A DNA stretch of 64,000 nucleotides from Flavobacterium sp. W4I14 (lineage in GTDB: Bacteria; Bacteroidota; Bacteroidia; Sphingobacteriales; Sphingobacteriaceae), in the NCBI GenBank assembly GCA_030817875.1, contig JAUSZU010000001.1, positions 1,178,001-1,242,000 of the forward strand, in the 5' to 3' direction. This document shows, piece after piece, positions 52,967 through 61,925 of the stretch. Position 1 is the first letter of the stretch; each line of letters opens with the position of its first letter. Position numbers and translations under genes: made by a program. The notes below the pieces were generated by a model. The model ran no database searches and was not told the origin of the DNA. It saw nothing but the letters and a program-made list of their open reading frames with translations.

Positions 52967-53450
52967 ACTGGCTATATAGTTCTGTTAATTTTTGTTTAAT
53001 GCGGTGAATTTTTACCCTCAAGTTGCCTTCGCTTATTCCAGATATGTCGGCAATTTCGTGGTATGGTAATTCATCAAGTACCATTGTAATAATTAAACGG
53101 TCATTCTCTTCGAGCTTGGATATACACTTATAAAGTAGGGCAACCTGTTCATTTTTCTCTGAAAATTCCTCTATTTTATTTTCTATAATGTTATCTGTTA
53201 ATTCGTCTTTCGCCTGCCTTTTTTCTGATCTCAAATAAGTTAAACAAGTATTCACGGCAATTCTATAAATCCACGTAGAAATTAAAGATTTGTTTCTGAA
53301 CTTATCCAGATTTTGCCAAACCTTTAAAAAAGTTTCCTGTAGAAGATCGTTTGCAGCGTCGGTATCGCCAGTATAACCATAACATAAATGGAATATCTTT
53401 TTGGAATTTGAATCGAAGATCTCTTTAAATAACTTGTCTTTTTGTTCCAT
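52953..53450 (-). CDS. ECF-type RNA polymerase sigma factor
   Basis: A 165-residue sigma-70-family protein with region 2 (YGYTGDTDAANDLLQETFLKVW, STWIYRIAVNTCLTYLRSEKR) and region 4 (LDELPYHEIADISGISEG, NLRVKIHRIKQKLTEL). Region 3 is absent, as in ECF factors. It is the first gene of a two-gene operon with the membrane protein. The sensed signal is not known. The gap upstream holds a decayed repeat but no clear promoter. Confidence 0.93.
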   Translation of the reverse strand: MEQKDKLFKEIFDSNSKKIFHLCYGYTGDTDAANDLLQETFLKVWQNLDKFRNKSLISTWIYRIAVNTCLTYLRSEKRQAKDELTDNIIENKIEEFSEKNEQVALLYKCISKLEENDRLIITMVLDELPYHEIADISGISEGNLRVKIHRIKQKLTELYSQYASV

Positions 53451-53531
53451 TTAGGGGTTTATAGTTGCGTTTTAGATGAGGATGTACATTTTTTGTTACA
53501 CCAGAAATCAAAAATAATATATTTTTTGATG

Positions 53532-53650
53532 CTATTGACTTAAAAGTTCATAACCAGAAAATGCACACGGATTTTCACATCTGTGTGCATCCTTTCTATC
53601 TGTGGTTAAATTATTTCTGCTTTGCCGAATGGCTTAACCCAACAACGTTG
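53532..53650. repeat. MITE-like palindromic repeat, copy B (decayed)
   Basis: Retains the interior (TCACATCTGTGTGCATCC and TCTATCTGTGGTTAAA) of copies A and C, but the outer ends have drifted, leaving only GGCTTAACCCAACAACGTTG-like remnants. Confidence 0.7.
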
Positions 53651-53745
53651 ATATATTTTTTTATGCCAGCTGTTATCAAAATTTGTTACACGCCGTAAAT
53701 ATCGTAGTTTTACCAAATTAAGAGTACCACAAACTTTTTATATTC

Positions 53746-55122
53746 ATGAAAAAAAACAAACTCACGCTTTTCATTTTCTTAGCGCTGATTGCGGGTATTG
53801 CATTGGGCTATATTTTAAATGTCAATTCAATCGATGTCTATAACCAGAAAATACTCACTGCCGACGCGAAAGTTAAAAGTATAGAGGTAAGCATTGCCAA
53901 AACTACCGATACCACCAGTATTGGCTATACACAACTTAAGGCCGAAAGAAAAATAAATGCTAAAATCAAAAAAGAAAACGAAGATATCAGGGAGAAAAAA
54001 TTAGAATACTTTACGTTGTTGAGCGATATCTTTCTTCGCCTGATTAAAATGATTGTTGCGCCATTGGTATTTACAACCTTAGTAGTTGGTGTAGCCAAAG
54101 TAGGCGACATTAAAGCCGTGGGTAGAATTGGTGGTAAAACATTGGGCTGGTTTTTGGCCATGTCGTTAATGTCGCTGGTACTGGGTATGATTTTGGTAAA
54201 CTTATTCGAACCCGGAAGACATATGAAATTATCATTGCCCGATCAATTGGTAAATACCGGTATCCAGAAAGCATCGATGAGTGTGAAAGATTTTATCGCG
54301 CACGTTTTTCCAAAAAGCATTGCCGAATCGATGTCAACCAACGAAATTTTGCAGATTGTTGTATTCTCTTTATTCTTTGGTGTAGCAACAGCTGCCATTG
54401 GTGATTTAGGCCAGATTGTAATTAAAGCATTCGATGCCATTGCGCACGTAATCTTAAAAATGACAGGTTATGTGATGAATTTCGCCCCCCTGGCGGTTTT
54501 TGGCGCTATGACAGCCATTGTGGCCAAACAAGGACTTAACGTATTAAATACCTATGCCATATTTATTGGCGAATTCTATCTCGGTTTAGCCATACTCTGG
54601 GCGGTTTTAATTTTCTTAGGATTTTTGGTACTGAAGAAACGTATTTTCCGTTTGGTTAATGACATGAAAGAACCAGCACTTCTGGCTTTCAGTACAGCAA
54701 GTAGCGAAGCAGCTTATCCAAAAACAATGATGCTTTTAGAACGTTTTGGCTGTAAAGACAAAATTGTAAGTTTCGTACTGCCATTGGGTTATTCATTCAA
54801 TTTGGATGGATCAATGATGTACATGACCTTTGCTTCCTTATTTATTGCACAGGCTTATGGTATCCATTTAGGTTTTGAGCAGCAAATTTCTATGCTTTTA
54901 ATCCTCATGTTAACAAGTAAAGGAATTGCTGGTGTACCAAGGGCATCATTAGTGGTAATTGCTGGTACAATCGCGAGCTTTAATATTCCGGAAGCAGGAT
55001 TAGCTTTGTTAATTGGTATTGATCCTTTATTGGATATGGGCCGTTCTGCAACTAATGTTGTTGGAAATAGCATTGCAACAGCAGTGGTAAGTAAGTGGGA
55101 AGGGGAGCTTAAAGAGTCCTGA
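53746..55122 (+). CDS. Dicarboxylate/amino acid:cation symporter (DAACS)
   Basis: A 458-residue inner-membrane symporter. Landmarks are MIVAPLVFTTLVVGVAKVGD, the Na+-coupled motif GYSFNLDGSMMYMTFASLF, LTSKGIAGVPRASLVVI and IDPLLDMGRSATNVVGN. A charged extra loop of about 55 residues after helix 1 (KSIEVSIAKTTDTTSIGYTQ) makes it longer than GltP. The family takes up glutamate, aspartate or C4-dicarboxylates with protons or sodium. It is monocistronic and the substrate is not certain. Confidence 0.94.
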   Translation: MKKNKLTLFIFLALIAGIALGYILNVNSIDVYNQKILTADAKVKSIEVSIAKTTDTTSIGYTQLKAERKINAKIKKENEDIREKKLEYFTLLSDIFLRLIKMIVAPLVFTTLVVGVAKVGDIKAVGRIGGKTLGWFLAMSLMSLVLGMILVNLFEPGRHMKLSLPDQLVNTGIQKASMSVKDFIAHVFPKSIAESMSTNEILQIVVFSLFFGVATAAIGDLGQIVIKAFDAIAHVILKMTGYVMNFAPLAVFGAMTAIVAKQGLNVLNTYAIFIGEFYLGLAILWAVLIFLGFLVLKKRIFRLVNDMKEPALLAFSTASSEAAYPKTMMLLERFGCKDKIVSFVLPLGYSFNLDGSMMYMTFASLFIAQAYGIHLGFEQQISMLLILMLTSKGIAGVPRASLVVIAGTIASFNIPEAGLALLIGIDPLLDMGRSATNVVGNSIATAVVSKWEGELKES

Positions 55123-55149
55123 GTCTAAAGTCGGTAGTCTTGAGTCTTT

Positions 55150-55248
55150 TTGTCTCATTCAATAATTCATTCATTCAAACATTCAATAACTCAATTATTA
55201 AATCAATCTCTCATTCAATAATTAAATATTCATTCAATAATTCAACAT
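55150..55248. repeat. TTCAATAATTCA-type repeat
   Basis: Iterated TCATTCAATAATTCAT words separate the symporter stop from the GTG start at 55252. Similar words occur at 14806-14880. Confidence 0.6.
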
Positions 55249-55251
55249 CAA

Positions 55252-55752
55252 GTGTCAAGTAGAGGAAAAAAAATATTCTTAGCCATTACCATTATCGTTC
55301 CGATGATCATTTACTGTTACATCTATTATAAACCTATTATACAGAATGCGCCTTTTCGTAAAGATGATTTTGTGTCAATGCAGTATAGTTATGGTTTAAA
55401 AGATACTTTGGAGAACACATATGATTCAAAGACTGGTGTTTACCGCTACGTAAATAATAAAGACTCAGTAGTTACCAAAAAGTTCTTTTTAAAGAGCAAT
55501 GATGTGTTATACATGCATAGAAAGGCAAACGAAATCGGCCTTTGGAATTTCCCAGATACCATTGGTAAAAAAAGTGATAAATCCAGACTGGTACCGCGTT
55601 ATGATATCACTTTCAATTATAAAAAGAAGTCAAAACACGTGACCATTTATGGCGACTTTGATGGCAATCCAAAATTACTGGATGCGGCTGTTCAAATGAG
55701 AAAAATCATTCAGGAAACGTTATTACAAGCCGAAAAAAGAAGCGGGAAGTAG
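55252..55752 (+). CDS. Hypothetical membrane-anchored protein (166 aa)
   Basis: A 166-residue protein starting at a GTG (MSSRGKKIF when translated as Met). Residues 8-27 form one hydrophobic anchor (FLAITIIVPMIIYCYIYYKP). The rest is soluble: FVSMQYSYGLKDTLENTYDS and a central YDITFNYKKKSKHVTIYGD. I do not recognise the domain. The start lies in repeat DNA, and a downstream ATG is not convenient because the anchor would be cut off. It is the least certain of the larger genes here. Confidence 0.65.
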   Translation: MSSRGKKIFLAITIIVPMIIYCYIYYKPIIQNAPFRKDDFVSMQYSYGLKDTLENTYDSKTGVYRYVNNKDSVVTKKFFLKSNDVLYMHRKANEIGLWNFPDTIGKKSDKSRLVPRYDITFNYKKKSKHVTIYGDFDGNPKLLDAAVQMRKIIQETLLQAEKRSGK

Positions 55753-55921
55753 ATCGATAGTCCGAAGTCCAGAATCTCGAGCCGATTAAATTAAATTGGC
55801 GTTTGAGACAGTTACCCGATTAAACTATTGACCAATGCACTAATGGCCAATGAACCAAAAGACTTTAATAAAGCGTTAAATGTTAGCGTTTTGTTAAAGT
55901 CTTTTTCCTTTTAGGATGTTT

Positions 55922-55946
55922 TCGTATATTTACGATATATTCGTAA
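55922..55946 (+). promoter_or_regulatory. BlaI-type operator, blaI copy
   Basis: Three half-sites: TCGTA (55922-55926), TACGA (55931-55935) and TCGTA (55941-55945). The last two form the perfect inverted repeat TTACGA-TATAT-TCGTAA (55930-55946). It overlaps a TATATTTA -7-like box and ends three nt before the blaI start codon, so repressor binding would block its own promoter. Confidence 0.75.
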
Positions 55947-55948
55947 TA

Positions 55949-56311
55949 ATGGAAAAATTAACATTGCAGGAAGAGGAAGCCATGCTGGCTGTTTGGCAGA
56001 TCGGTAAGGGCTTTATTAAAGATTTTATGGATGTACTTCCTGATCCAAAACCACCGTATACTACATTGGCATCTACCATCAAGAATTTAGAACGCAAGGG
56101 ATATCTGATGAGCGAACGTTTTGCCAATGCTAACCGCTATAGTGCAAAAGTTAAGGAAGTAGAATATAAAAAGCGCTTTATGAGTGGTTTTGTGAATAAT
56201 TATTTCCAGAGCTCTTATAAAGAACTGGTTGCTTTTTTTGCAAAGGATAAAAAAATAAGTGCGGAGGAACTTAAAGAGATTATAAATTTAATTGAGAACC
56301 CTGAAAAGTAA
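55949..56311 (+). CDS. BlaI/MecI/CopY family transcriptional repressor
   Basis: A 120-residue winged-helix repressor: LTLQEEEAMLAVWQIGKGF (helix 1-2) with PPYTTLASTIKNLERKGYLM (recognition helix and wing), then a C-terminal dimerisation segment. The frame is open back to 55916, but the ATG at 55949 matches the family start and follows the operator, so I use it. It lies 5 nt before an M56 peptidase gene. In the BlaR1-BlaI paradigm the M56 protein cleaves the repressor on signal. A second operator at 61784 marks a likely target operon. Confidence 0.92.
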   Translation: MEKLTLQEEEAMLAVWQIGKGFIKDFMDVLPDPKPPYTTLASTIKNLERKGYLMSERFANANRYSAKVKEVEYKKRFMSGFVNNYFQSSYKELVAFFAKDKKISAEELKEIINLIENPEK

Positions 56312-56316
56312 ATGCC

Positions 56317-57813
56317 ATGCCACATTTCTTTATCATTTTATTGAAAATTAATCTGGTGCTGATCTTGTTTTCTGCAACCTATTACCTGGTGTTGCGGAGA
56401 CTAACATTTTACTCCATCAACAGGATATTTCTGCTGTTTGGAATCGTCTTTTCTTCTGCCTATCCATTTATTAACCTCACCGAGTTTTTCGCCGGCAGGA
56501 AAACTGTACCTGCCTTTGTTCCACAATTTAACCAGCAGGTAAGTGAATTTGTAAGACAAGATGCCGTTTCGGTATTTTGGCAAGGACTTACGGTGCTTTT
56601 TTATACTGGTGTTTTATTGATGGCCTTAAGATTGCTTGTGCAGTTTATTTCGCTTTATAGCATGCATAAAAATTCTTCACCCGATCATTTAAGTGATTAT
56701 CAGGTGAGGATTTTAAACGATGAAGTAAGCCCGTTTAGTTTTTGGCAGACCATTTATATTAACCCACATCTGCATAAAAAGCAAGATTTAAACAATATTC
56801 TCGAACATGAAAAAGTACATGTAGAAGAATGGCATACTTTGGATATTATTCTGGCCGAAATCTGTGTAGTTTTCTATTGGTTTAATCCAGGGGTTTGGTT
56901 GATGAAAAAAGCCGTCAGAGAAAACATTGAATTTATTACGGATGCAAAGATTTTAAAAAAAGGAATCGATAAAAAAGCTTATCAATACAGCTTGCTAGAT
57001 GTTGGAACGTTGCAGTCACCGATAGCTATTGTGAATAATTTTAATCTATCCGACCTTAAAAAGCGGATTAAAATGATGAACACGAAACGTTCATCAAAAG
57101 TAAATTTAACCAGGTATTTATTTGTGTTACCGATATTGCTTTGCGTTACTTTAGCGTTTACCATCGATAGCAAGGAGGTAAAGAAAAGTTTAGCACCCCT
57201 AACCAAAATGGTGAATGATGTTTTGCCTGAAAAGGTTGCTGAGGTAGTAGTACAACCTAAAACAGTTTTAAAAGCTAAATTTAAAAAAAGAGTAATCGTT
57301 AATACACTGAAAGCACCCGATACCGCCACCAAAATGACTTTTATTTTTAAAAGTATTGTAGACGGTGTAGATTCTTCACGAAAATCGATAGAAGATACTT
57401 TAAAAGGGTTAGGTAAGCAAGTGAAGATCATGAGCTTTAAAACCGACGGAAATTTTAAAGGCAGGACCTTTGTACAGCATTTTAATTTTACTGATACCTC
57501 AAATGCAGACCATAAAAATATTGCTATTAATGTTTTAGCTGATAAAGACAGTGATTTTGAGAATTTGCCAATGCCTAAGAAAAACGGTGTTGCGATGTTT
57601 TATTTTTTAAAATCAACGGCCAAAACCTCAGCTGCTAAAGATGGAAACCAACATGTAACCAGCAATGGAGCTATAGTTAACGAAACCACCACCTATTTTT
57701 TAAATGGTAATAAAATCTCAAAAGAGGAGCTTGATAAATTGAACGTAAATAAAATTTCTGATCTCAAAGTTGATAGAAATAATCAGGCGATCCAGATTAC
57801 TACAAAGCCCTAG
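56317..57813 (+). CDS. M56-family (BlaR1-like) membrane metalloprotease sensor
   Basis: A 498-residue membrane protein with four helices and a zinc site HEKVH at 164-168 (NNILEHEKVHVEEWHT), preceded by DEVSPFSFWQTIYI as in M56 proteins. Helix 4 is at ~267-283. The C-terminal ~215 residues (284-498) are extracytoplasmic and are not a penicillin-binding domain; they contain TTYFLNGNKISKEELDKLN and LKVDRNNQAIQI near the end, a motif seen in other Bacteroidota M56 proteins. I infer that it cleaves the BlaI-type repressor on an unknown envelope signal. Confidence 0.9.
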   Translation: MPHFFIILLKINLVLILFSATYYLVLRRLTFYSINRIFLLFGIVFSSAYPFINLTEFFAGRKTVPAFVPQFNQQVSEFVRQDAVSVFWQGLTVLFYTGVLLMALRLLVQFISLYSMHKNSSPDHLSDYQVRILNDEVSPFSFWQTIYINPHLHKKQDLNNILEHEKVHVEEWHTLDIILAEICVVFYWFNPGVWLMKKAVRENIEFITDAKILKKGIDKKAYQYSLLDVGTLQSPIAIVNNFNLSDLKKRIKMMNTKRSSKVNLTRYLFVLPILLCVTLAFTIDSKEVKKSLAPLTKMVNDVLPEKVAEVVVQPKTVLKAKFKKRVIVNTLKAPDTATKMTFIFKSIVDGVDSSRKSIEDTLKGLGKQVKIMSFKTDGNFKGRTFVQHFNFTDTSNADHKNIAINVLADKDSDFENLPMPKKNGVAMFYFLKSTAKTSAAKDGNQHVTSNGAIVNETTTYFLNGNKISKEELDKLNVNKISDLKVDRNNQAIQITTKP

Positions 57814-57824
57814 TTCATCTCATT

Positions 57825-58078
57825 CGTCATTTCGAGCGCAGTCGAGAAATCTTTTAAACATGCTATTTAATAAATGTATAAGCGTTGCTAGGGATAACAA
57901 TCTTGTTTATCCTCTTAAGTCTGAGGGAAAACGAATAGCCAATTGCCTGGTTTCCCGCAGATCAAAAAGATTTTCGCAGTGTAAGTTCAGAGATCTCTCG
58001 TTCCGTTACACTCCCGTCGAGATGACGATTTATTATAAGAGATCGTCATTCCCGCGCAGGCGGGAATCTTAAAGCTTA
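57825..58078. repeat. CGTCAT-type repeats between convergent operons
   Basis: One unit (57825-58027) with CGTCATTTCGAG and CGAGATGACG ends, then a short CGTCATTCCCGCGCAGGCGG unit (58046-58078) with a GCG stem. It holds no gene and separates the M56 gene from the convergent outer-membrane protein gene. Confidence 0.7.
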
Positions 58079-58138
58079 TTACATTATGATTCCCAATCAA
58101 CCCGATAGCTATCGGGTTGGAAATGTCGAATCTATTTA

Positions 58139-60799
58139 TTAAAAATTAAAAGTAGCCTTCAGCATGGCCACCCTTCCCGGTATGTAATACGTTCCAGTGG
58201 TAAGTGAATTTGCTGAAAGGTAAATCGCATCAAACCTTTTGATATTGGCCAGATTCGTCATGCCAAATTCTAAATCTGTTTTCATTTTTAATGGTTTGTA
58301 TTTGATGTTCATATCTGCAAAAAGATATTTCAGATTAGACTGGGTAGATTGATGCGCAAATAAATGCTCTACCGATAAATTTAAATATACATTTCTAACA
58401 GTGGTGATAGCCAGGCTAGATCGCTGCCTAAGCTGCTGGAAATTTGTTTTTATCGCATCAGCAACTTGAGCTTTATTATCGGTAACCGAGAAATTTGCAA
58501 GGTAAGACCAGTTGATGAAATTGGTAAGTTTCGCTTCTATGCCAGCTTTATAAGAAACCGTTTGTGCATTAAAGGCAAACAGTTCGTTATTCTGTAATTG
58601 ATCGTATTTACTCTGCGAAAAACTTACCCCAACACTCACCGTACTTCTCAGGTCGAAAAGATATTTGCTTGCATTTGCATTAAACGAAAGCGTACGGATG
58701 TGGTTGCTTAGTGGCAGCACAACCCTTTGTTGAATGTTGTTGCTTAAACTGTATGAAGAAATGGTGTTCAGTTCGGCATCGCTGTAGTTAGCTGCTAAAT
58801 TAATAAACAACATCTGCATCGCTTTTCTAAAGTTAAATCCAGCTCCAATATTGTGCGTTTTCGATTCCGAAATCGGCGCATTATTCGCGAAAAGCGAACG
58901 GTAATTTTTTAAAACCGTACCTCGATAAACATCGTCAATTCCTCCTAAATCATTTCGGAAGGCATAATTTGCCGTTACATAATTCTCTGGACTGGTTTGA
59001 TATTTTAAATTAAATGAAGGATTTAGGAATAATTTGTGCAGGCTTTTGTCTAGTTGGTTTACCTCATCACTGTAATTGATCTGGTTGTAACTCAAGGGTA
59101 AACTCAGTCCTGCTTTTATTTTATCATTTGTAAAATCGTAGTTTGCCTCAGTGTAGAGCTTTGTTTTAAGCCAATCAAGGTCGTTTACTGCATTGCCCGA
59201 AACCAGTTCTGTTTGTTGGTTATTTTGTGTACGGTAAAGTTCAGAGTTGAGCTGTTGCTGCTGTACATTAAAACCTGCCTTATAAGTTTGCACGAAATTA
59301 TTTTTTACAAAAGCAAAAGATGCATAATTGTTAGTATACCAGGTTGGTATTTTAATGTACTGGCTTAAACCCAGGTAACTATTTCCATTATTTAAAATAT
59401 CGGCATTAAGTCTTGGTGTAATTTTTAATGTTTCGGGCTGCGTTGTTCTATTTAAATAGGAGTAGAGGTTAATTACATCTTCCGACTTCAATTTTTTTCG
59501 GTAATTAAATTCGTTAGAAATATCAAGGGTTTCCTGCCGAAGTACCTGATTGGCCGCAACATTATTGATTACAAAACCGGAAGAGGTTTTATAAGGCGCA
59601 TAATCCAATACAAAGTTGTTGTTTAGGTAATATTTCTCTGCATTTCCATTTAAGTTGAATTGGATTCTTAATTTTTGCGGATTAATCGCATTGTTCTGCG
59701 ATTCTGAATAACGGATGGTTTGGTCCGAAAGGTAAGTTTCCGAAAATTTATTGTATTGCTGGTCGCGCTGATCATATAAGTACGAAAGGTTTGCCCTCAA
59801 TTGCAGGTCCTGATTAAACTTATATAAGTTGTTTAGATTGATCAATCCAGCTTTATTAAAAAGATACCTGCTTTGCGGTAAAGAGGGTACATCAGCCGCT
59901 CCTGTAGATAGCAATCCACTTGGCTTATCGTTATCGAGGCGCTTTAAATAATCCGATAAATTATGTGAGGTGAGGTCAATATCCGGATCGTTACCGATAT
60001 TATTGCCTTTAATATTATTGATGAACTTCAGCTTTTTATTAAATAACATGGCCGTTAGATTTTCGTCAAAGCGGTTGGGCATTCCCGCGCCAACCGTAGC
60101 ATCGCCCATTATCTTAAGTTTGGCATCATCCTTAATTACTAAATTCAGTGCAACATCATCACTCATGTTGTTTTTACGCATCATTTTAATTGGCTGATCA
60201 TTCTGGATTACCTGTACCTTATCTACGGCGCTTTGTGGGATACTTTTAGTACCGATGTTATACTTGTCGTCCAAAAGATTATCGCCATCCACATAGAGGT
60301 TAGAAATGGCTTTTCCGTTATAACTGATCTTCCCATTTTCTGCAACTTCGATCCCAGGCATTTTTTTAAGTACATCGCCAATACTTCTATCCTGTTTATC
60401 GGCAAAATCAGATGGTCTGTAATTTAAGGTATCGCCATTTGCCTTTAAAGATGGCCGGTTTTTTACGGTAACTGTTTCCAAAACGGTTTCGCTGTTTTGC
60501 AGAACCAGATCATAGCTTTTGTTTACATCGGCCACAACTGTGCTCAATTTTTTATAACCAATACTCGATGCTTCTATTTTATAGCCAGTAATCTGATCAT
60601 TTTTTATAGAAATACTAAACTCGCCATTGCGGTTGGTTCTGCTAAAATTAATAATATTCCCCTCAGGATCTTTTAAACTGACATTAACAGACTCAATCGC
60701 TTTTCCATTGCTATCCTTAACCATTCCTTTGACCGGTTTTTGTGCCTGCGCCGAAAAAGCAGCAAACAATAGCACCAGCGTTATAGCGCATTTTCTCAT
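58139..60799 (-). CDS. Outer-membrane beta-barrel protein with carboxypeptidase-like domain
   Basis: An 886-residue outer-membrane protein. After a signal peptide (LLFAAFSAQAQ) it has a carboxypeptidase-like regulatory domain (VKGMVKDSNGKAIESVNVSL) and a plug-like domain (TVTVKNRPSLKANGDTLNYR, DVLKKMPGIEVAENGKISYN, NLYVDGDNLLDDKYNIGTK), then a barrel ending in aromatic MLKATFNF. It belongs to TonB-dependent-receptor-like proteins, although its plug is not of the classic vitamin B12 type. It overlaps GLPGLI by four nt (ATGA) and is second in that operon. It is a likely effector of the BlaI-type regulator. Confidence 0.88.
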   Translation of the reverse strand: MRKCAITLVLLFAAFSAQAQKPVKGMVKDSNGKAIESVNVSLKDPEGNIINFSRTNRNGEFSISIKNDQITGYKIEASSIGYKKLSTVVADVNKSYDLVLQNSETVLETVTVKNRPSLKANGDTLNYRPSDFADKQDRSIGDVLKKMPGIEVAENGKISYNGKAISNLYVDGDNLLDDKYNIGTKSIPQSAVDKVQVIQNDQPIKMMRKNNMSDDVALNLVIKDDAKLKIMGDATVGAGMPNRFDENLTAMLFNKKLKFINNIKGNNIGNDPDIDLTSHNLSDYLKRLDNDKPSGLLSTGAADVPSLPQSRYLFNKAGLINLNNLYKFNQDLQLRANLSYLYDQRDQQYNKFSETYLSDQTIRYSESQNNAINPQKLRIQFNLNGNAEKYYLNNNFVLDYAPYKTSSGFVINNVAANQVLRQETLDISNEFNYRKKLKSEDVINLYSYLNRTTQPETLKITPRLNADILNNGNSYLGLSQYIKIPTWYTNNYASFAFVKNNFVQTYKAGFNVQQQQLNSELYRTQNNQQTELVSGNAVNDLDWLKTKLYTEANYDFTNDKIKAGLSLPLSYNQINYSDEVNQLDKSLHKLFLNPSFNLKYQTSPENYVTANYAFRNDLGGIDDVYRGTVLKNYRSLFANNAPISESKTHNIGAGFNFRKAMQMLFINLAANYSDAELNTISSYSLSNNIQQRVVLPLSNHIRTLSFNANASKYLFDLRSTVSVGVSFSQSKYDQLQNNELFAFNAQTVSYKAGIEAKLTNFINWSYLANFSVTDNKAQVADAIKTNFQQLRQRSSLAITTVRNVYLNLSVEHLFAHQSTQSNLKYLFADMNIKYKPLKMKTDLEFGMTNLANIKRFDAIYLSANSLTTGTYYIPGRVAMLKATFNF

Positions 60800-61752
60800 T
60801 TTTTCTCAGGAATTTCGATTGGATTGTTGATCTCGGGTTTGCGTATCGTTGTGCCTCCAGCCGGGCGGGGAGCAGGACTAGCCTTAAAAGAACCTTGCAT
60901 ACCACTCGCCGCCATTTGTGCCTGCATAAAGCCTTGAGGGTCTTTATCTCTTGCTGCTTTAAGTTTATCTAGTTCTTTCCTTGTGGTTTTAATGGCATCT
61001 GCAGGTAATTTAATCTCCGATCCGAGGTAAGAGGTGCTTACATCTATTCCCACCATTTTTACCACACCTGTGCCATTGGGCATTGTAATTTTGCCATCAT
61101 CACCTGAGTTTGTTTGGTTGGCATCGTCTTTTACGTTTTCAAGGCCAGCGAATGTAAATTTTACTTCTTTTTTCTCATCATAAGCTTCCACAATTAAGCC
61201 TGGTAATCCATTTAATTTCCATGGACCACTTTGAAAAGGTATTTCAGTGGCAAACCAGGCAATCCATTTTCTGCCTTTAAAGGTTGCGGTTGCTTTTTGG
61301 CATGGTATCCCTGAAAAACTCATGGTATCTTTTAAAATTTTCCAGTCAATTTGTGGAGCAGTTTCTTCAATAAGATAATGGTTAAAGAGGCGTTCCTTGG
61401 TAATCATTTTATGTTCATTAGCAAAAAAGAAATAATCTTCCTGTGTTAGTGGAACTTTCATTTCACTTTTCACCTCGATTTTGATATTGGAGTTGCCTGT
61501 TTGGTTTTTCATCTGCTCCTGAATCTGCTTCTGGGTGTTTAACGATTGGTTCAGCTTATCGTAACTGGTATAAACAGAAGCATTCTTCCCGGTTACCAGT
61601 AGCATGTTTTCGGTTTTAGGTTTATCACGCTGCGTAGTGTCCTGGATGTGAGTAAAAGTATACCTTACTCTTGCTAAAGCCTTATCGGGGCTTTGGGCTT
61701 TTGCCGAAATGGTTAAGGCGGTTGCTAAACAGATGGTTAGTGTTAGTTTCAT
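60796..61752 (-). CDS. GLPGLI family protein
   Basis: A 318-residue exported protein. A short signal peptide (TICLATALTISAKAQ) is followed by repeated beta-strand regions, and the family hallmark GPWKLNGLPGLIVEAYDE lies at about residues 182-200, preceded by KWIAWFATEIPFQSG. The family has no defined biochemical role but is often beside outer-membrane barrels. It is the first gene of a two-gene operon, overlapped by the barrel gene, and its promoter region carries the BlaI-type operator at 61784-61808. Confidence 0.95.
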   Translation of the reverse strand: MKLTLTICLATALTISAKAQSPDKALARVRYTFTHIQDTTQRDKPKTENMLLVTGKNASVYTSYDKLNQSLNTQKQIQEQMKNQTGNSNIKIEVKSEMKVPLTQEDYFFFANEHKMITKERLFNHYLIEETAPQIDWKILKDTMSFSGIPCQKATATFKGRKWIAWFATEIPFQSGPWKLNGLPGLIVEAYDEKKEVKFTFAGLENVKDDANQTNSGDDGKITMPNGTGVVKMVGIDVSTSYLGSEIKLPADAIKTTRKELDKLKAARDKDPQGFMQAQMAASGMQGSFKASPAPRPAGGTTIRKPEINNPIEIPEKK

Positions 61753-61783
61753 GAGATTTGTTTTTAGGTTATCTATTTAATTT

Positions 61784-61808
61784 TCGTAAATCTACGAAAT
61801 ATTCGTAA
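61784..61808 (-). promoter_or_regulatory. BlaI-type operator, GLPGLI operon copy
   Basis: Half-sites TCGTA (61784-61788), TACGA (61793-61797) and TCGTA (61803-61807) have exactly the same offsets (0, 9, 19) as the copy in front of blaI. It lies 32-56 nt upstream of the GLPGLI start and includes TAGATTTA, a near-consensus -7 box. Confidence 0.75.
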
Positions 61809-61925
61809 TAAGAAAAATGCTTTAACATTTTTTAACGAAGAGAAGATGGAAAATAGATCATGGGTAATAGAGGGATGGTGTATTTTAATCCTGAAGATTC
61901 ATAAACAGATAAATTCGTTCCGATA

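Noticed and set aside
14806..55248. TTCAATAATT tandem words as a CRISPR array
   Set aside because: The words are adjacent and irregular with no spacers of constant length, and no cas gene is present.
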